From the NCBI GenBank assembly GCA_900553675.1, contig USEH01000038.1, forward strand, positions 1 through 13,979: a stretch of DNA of 13,979 nt. Direction: 5' to 3'. This DNA is from an uncultured Ruminococcus sp. (GTDB taxonomy: Bacteria > Bacillota > Clostridia > Oscillospirales > Ruminococcaceae). Every line of letters starts with the position of its first letter. Position 1 is the stretch's first letter. The position numbers and the translations under genes were made by a program. Below the pieces are notes generated by a model. The model made no database searches and was not told the origin of the DNA. It worked only from the letters and a program-made list of their open reading frames with translations. Below are positions 13,253 to 13,979 of the stretch, piece after piece.

Positions 13253-13261
13253 CGAAGACAT

Positions 13262-13303
13262 AGAACAGGCGCAGCACCAAAATCCGGTACTGCGCCCTGT
13301 TCT
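13262..13303 (-). terminator. Terminator of the hicB-like gene, insulating spoIIA
   Basis: AGAACAGGCGCAG (13262-13274) pairs with CTGCGCCCTGTTCT (13290-13303) with one bulged base. The minus-strand tail has ATGTCTTCGTTTT; the plus-strand tail TATTATTTTG is also T-rich. It begins 18 bases past the hicB-like stop. Confidence 0.65.
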
Positions 13304-13320
13304 TATTATTTTGTTGACAT

Positions 13321-13719
13321 TCAGCGGTCGGTTATGTGAAGCTCCTGCTTAAGCGCCTTCTGAAGAACGGCGGAAACGTTTAAGCCGCTTTTTTTGGCTT
13401 CAAAATCAAGCCACGAAGGAAGAGTGACGTTTCTGCGGACCGTCCGCATATCGTTCTGCCTGCGGTATTCCGAAAAGTCAACAGCTACAAGTGAAACTAT
13501 ATCGTTTTCAGTTTCTTTTATGACTGCTTTCACTTCTGATGGTGTGGGCAGAGCTTGTTTTCTGTCCTCCATCTCAATGCCGATTATTCCGATTGCATCC
13601 TTTGCCATTTCGAGAGCATCCGTCAGGGTGTCGCCCTCGGTGTTTATGTTGAAATCCGGAATATAGACGACAAAGCCGCCCTCTGCCGGTGATATCAAAA
13701 TCGGATAAGCTTCTTTCAT
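13321..13719 (-). CDS. HicB-family antitoxin with ribbon-helix-helix domain, orphan
   Basis: This 132-residue protein has the HicB plan. The N-terminal part (about 1-60) carries the HicB-like fold with YPILISPAEGGFVVYIPDF and GDTLTDALEMAKDAI. The C-terminal part (about 92-130) is a ribbon-helix-helix DNA-binding domain (RRNVTLPSWLDFEAKKSGLN, then VSAVLQKALKQEL). HicB normally blocks the HicA ribonuclease and represses its own operon. HicA is usually encoded next to it, but upstream is only a promoter and hrcA, and downstream is a terminator and spoIIA, so no toxin gene is present. It may be a remnant, act on a distant HicA, or serve as a stand-alone repressor. AAGGGGG sits about ten bases before the ATG. 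Confidence 0.88.
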   Translation of the reverse strand: MKEAYPILISPAEGGFVVYIPDFNINTEGDTLTDALEMAKDAIGIIGIEMEDRKQALPTPSEVKAVIKETENDIVSLVAVDFSEYRRQNDMRTVRRNVTLPSWLDFEAKKSGLNVSAVLQKALKQELHITDR

Positions 13720-13744
13720 GATACATCATCCCCCTTTATGCATT

Positions 13745-13773
13745 ACTATACACACAAAATGTGTATATGTCAA
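13745..13773 (-). promoter_or_regulatory. Promoter of the hicB-like gene with palindromic operator
   Basis: On the minus strand TTGACA (13768-13773) and TATAGT (13745-13750) are 17 bases apart, close to consensus. The palindrome ATACACA-N5-TGTGTAT (13748-13766) fills the spacer and touches the -10 box. It is well placed for a repressor, most simply the ribbon-helix-helix product itself. Confidence 0.8.
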
Positions 13774-13821
13774 CACTTTTATATCCATCACAAAAAAATC
13801 CGAAAAAATTTCAAAAACCCC

Positions 13822-13849
13822 TTGACATCTTTGAAAAAATGGTTATACT
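13822..13849 (+). promoter_or_regulatory. SigA-type promoter of hrcA
   Basis: TTGACA (13822-13827) and TATACT (13844-13849) are 16 bases apart. The predicted start falls at the beginning of the CIRCE operator. Confidence 0.88.
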
Positions 13850-13854
13850 ATATA

Positions 13855-13881
13855 TTAGCACTCGGAGATATTGAGTGCTAA
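13855..13881 (+). promoter_or_regulatory. CIRCE operator (HrcA binding site)
   Basis: TTAGCACTC-N9-GAGTGCTAA is an exact CIRCE element. HrcA binds it and represses class I heat-shock genes, usually hrcA-grpE-dnaK-dnaJ. It lies just after the -10 box and 43 bases before the chosen hrcA start. Confidence 0.97.
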
Positions 13882-13924
13882 CACTTAAAGCTTTTAATTG
13901 CCAAGCGTGTTTGGGGTGAGTGAT

Positions 13925-13979
13925 TTGGATGATAGGAAGCTGAAAATCCTTGCGGCAGTTGTTGACGAATATATAAGAA
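13925..13979 (+). CDS. hrcA: Heat-inducible transcription repressor HrcA, N-terminal fragment
   Basis: Only the first 18 codons lie in the window. They read (M)DDRKLKILAAVVDEYIR, the typical start of HrcA, the winged-helix repressor that binds CIRCE and depends on GroEL for activity. The CIRCE element directly upstream supports the call. The start is taken as TTG 13925 because GGGGTGAG (13913-13920) lies just before it. GTG 13916, in the same frame, is possible but lacks an upstream ribosome binding site. The gene continues beyond the window. Confidence 0.88.
   Translation, partial: MDDRKLKILAAVVDEYIR

Overview
The window looks like the chromosome of an endospore-forming member of the Bacillota, most likely class Clostridia and perhaps Oscillospirales. 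The evidence is a complete spoIIAA-spoIIAB-sigF operon, a YpeB germination protein, a MazF/EndoA-type toxin, the start of hrcA behind a CIRCE operator, AGGAGG-type ribosome binding sites and moderate GC content. No prophage, CRISPR array, rRNA or transposase gene is visible. The genus-level guess is inference.

Layout from left to right. A solitary MazF-like toxin gene (minus) has its own promoter and terminator. A ypeB gene (plus) has no sleB beside it. About 700 bases of repeat-rich non-coding DNA follow. Next comes a sigma factor gene broken by an in-frame TAA, overlapping an intact gene for a large single-pass membrane protein that is probably its anti-sigma partner. A bidirectional terminator separates this pair from a convergent histidine phosphatase gene (minus). 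Just upstream of the phosphatase sits a 165-bp, TA-flanked, imperfectly palindromic element that looks like a MITE. After a hairpin-rich spacer there is a tRNA-Leu(CAG) gene (minus), then a cytoplasmic GH26-like glycoside hydrolase (minus) with a strong promoter and a long structured leader.

The right half begins with a MATE efflux transporter (plus) transcribed away from the hydrolase. It is followed by a GNAT acetyltransferase gene with an in-frame TAG and by an intact GNAT gene. Convergent to these is an XRE-type DNA-binding domain fused to a six-segment membrane domain bearing the SdpI-family signature. The spoIIA operon (minus) comes next, then an orphan HicB-type antitoxin gene (minus) with a palindromic operator inside its promoter. 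The window ends with the first codons of hrcA (plus) behind a consensus promoter and CIRCE.

How the parts work together. SpoIIAA, SpoIIAB and SigF form the anti-anti-sigma, anti-sigma and sigma switch that starts forespore gene expression. YpeB acts much later, in spore cortex lysis. HrcA represses heat-shock genes through CIRCE. The remaining genes are single-gene accessory units. Two carry single-codon nonsense changes, which fits ongoing gene decay. The same stop codons end intact genes here, so a changed genetic code is unlikely. The observations most worth a second look are the XRE-SdpI fusion, the palindromic element, the two nonsense-interrupted genes and the structured leader of the hydrolase.
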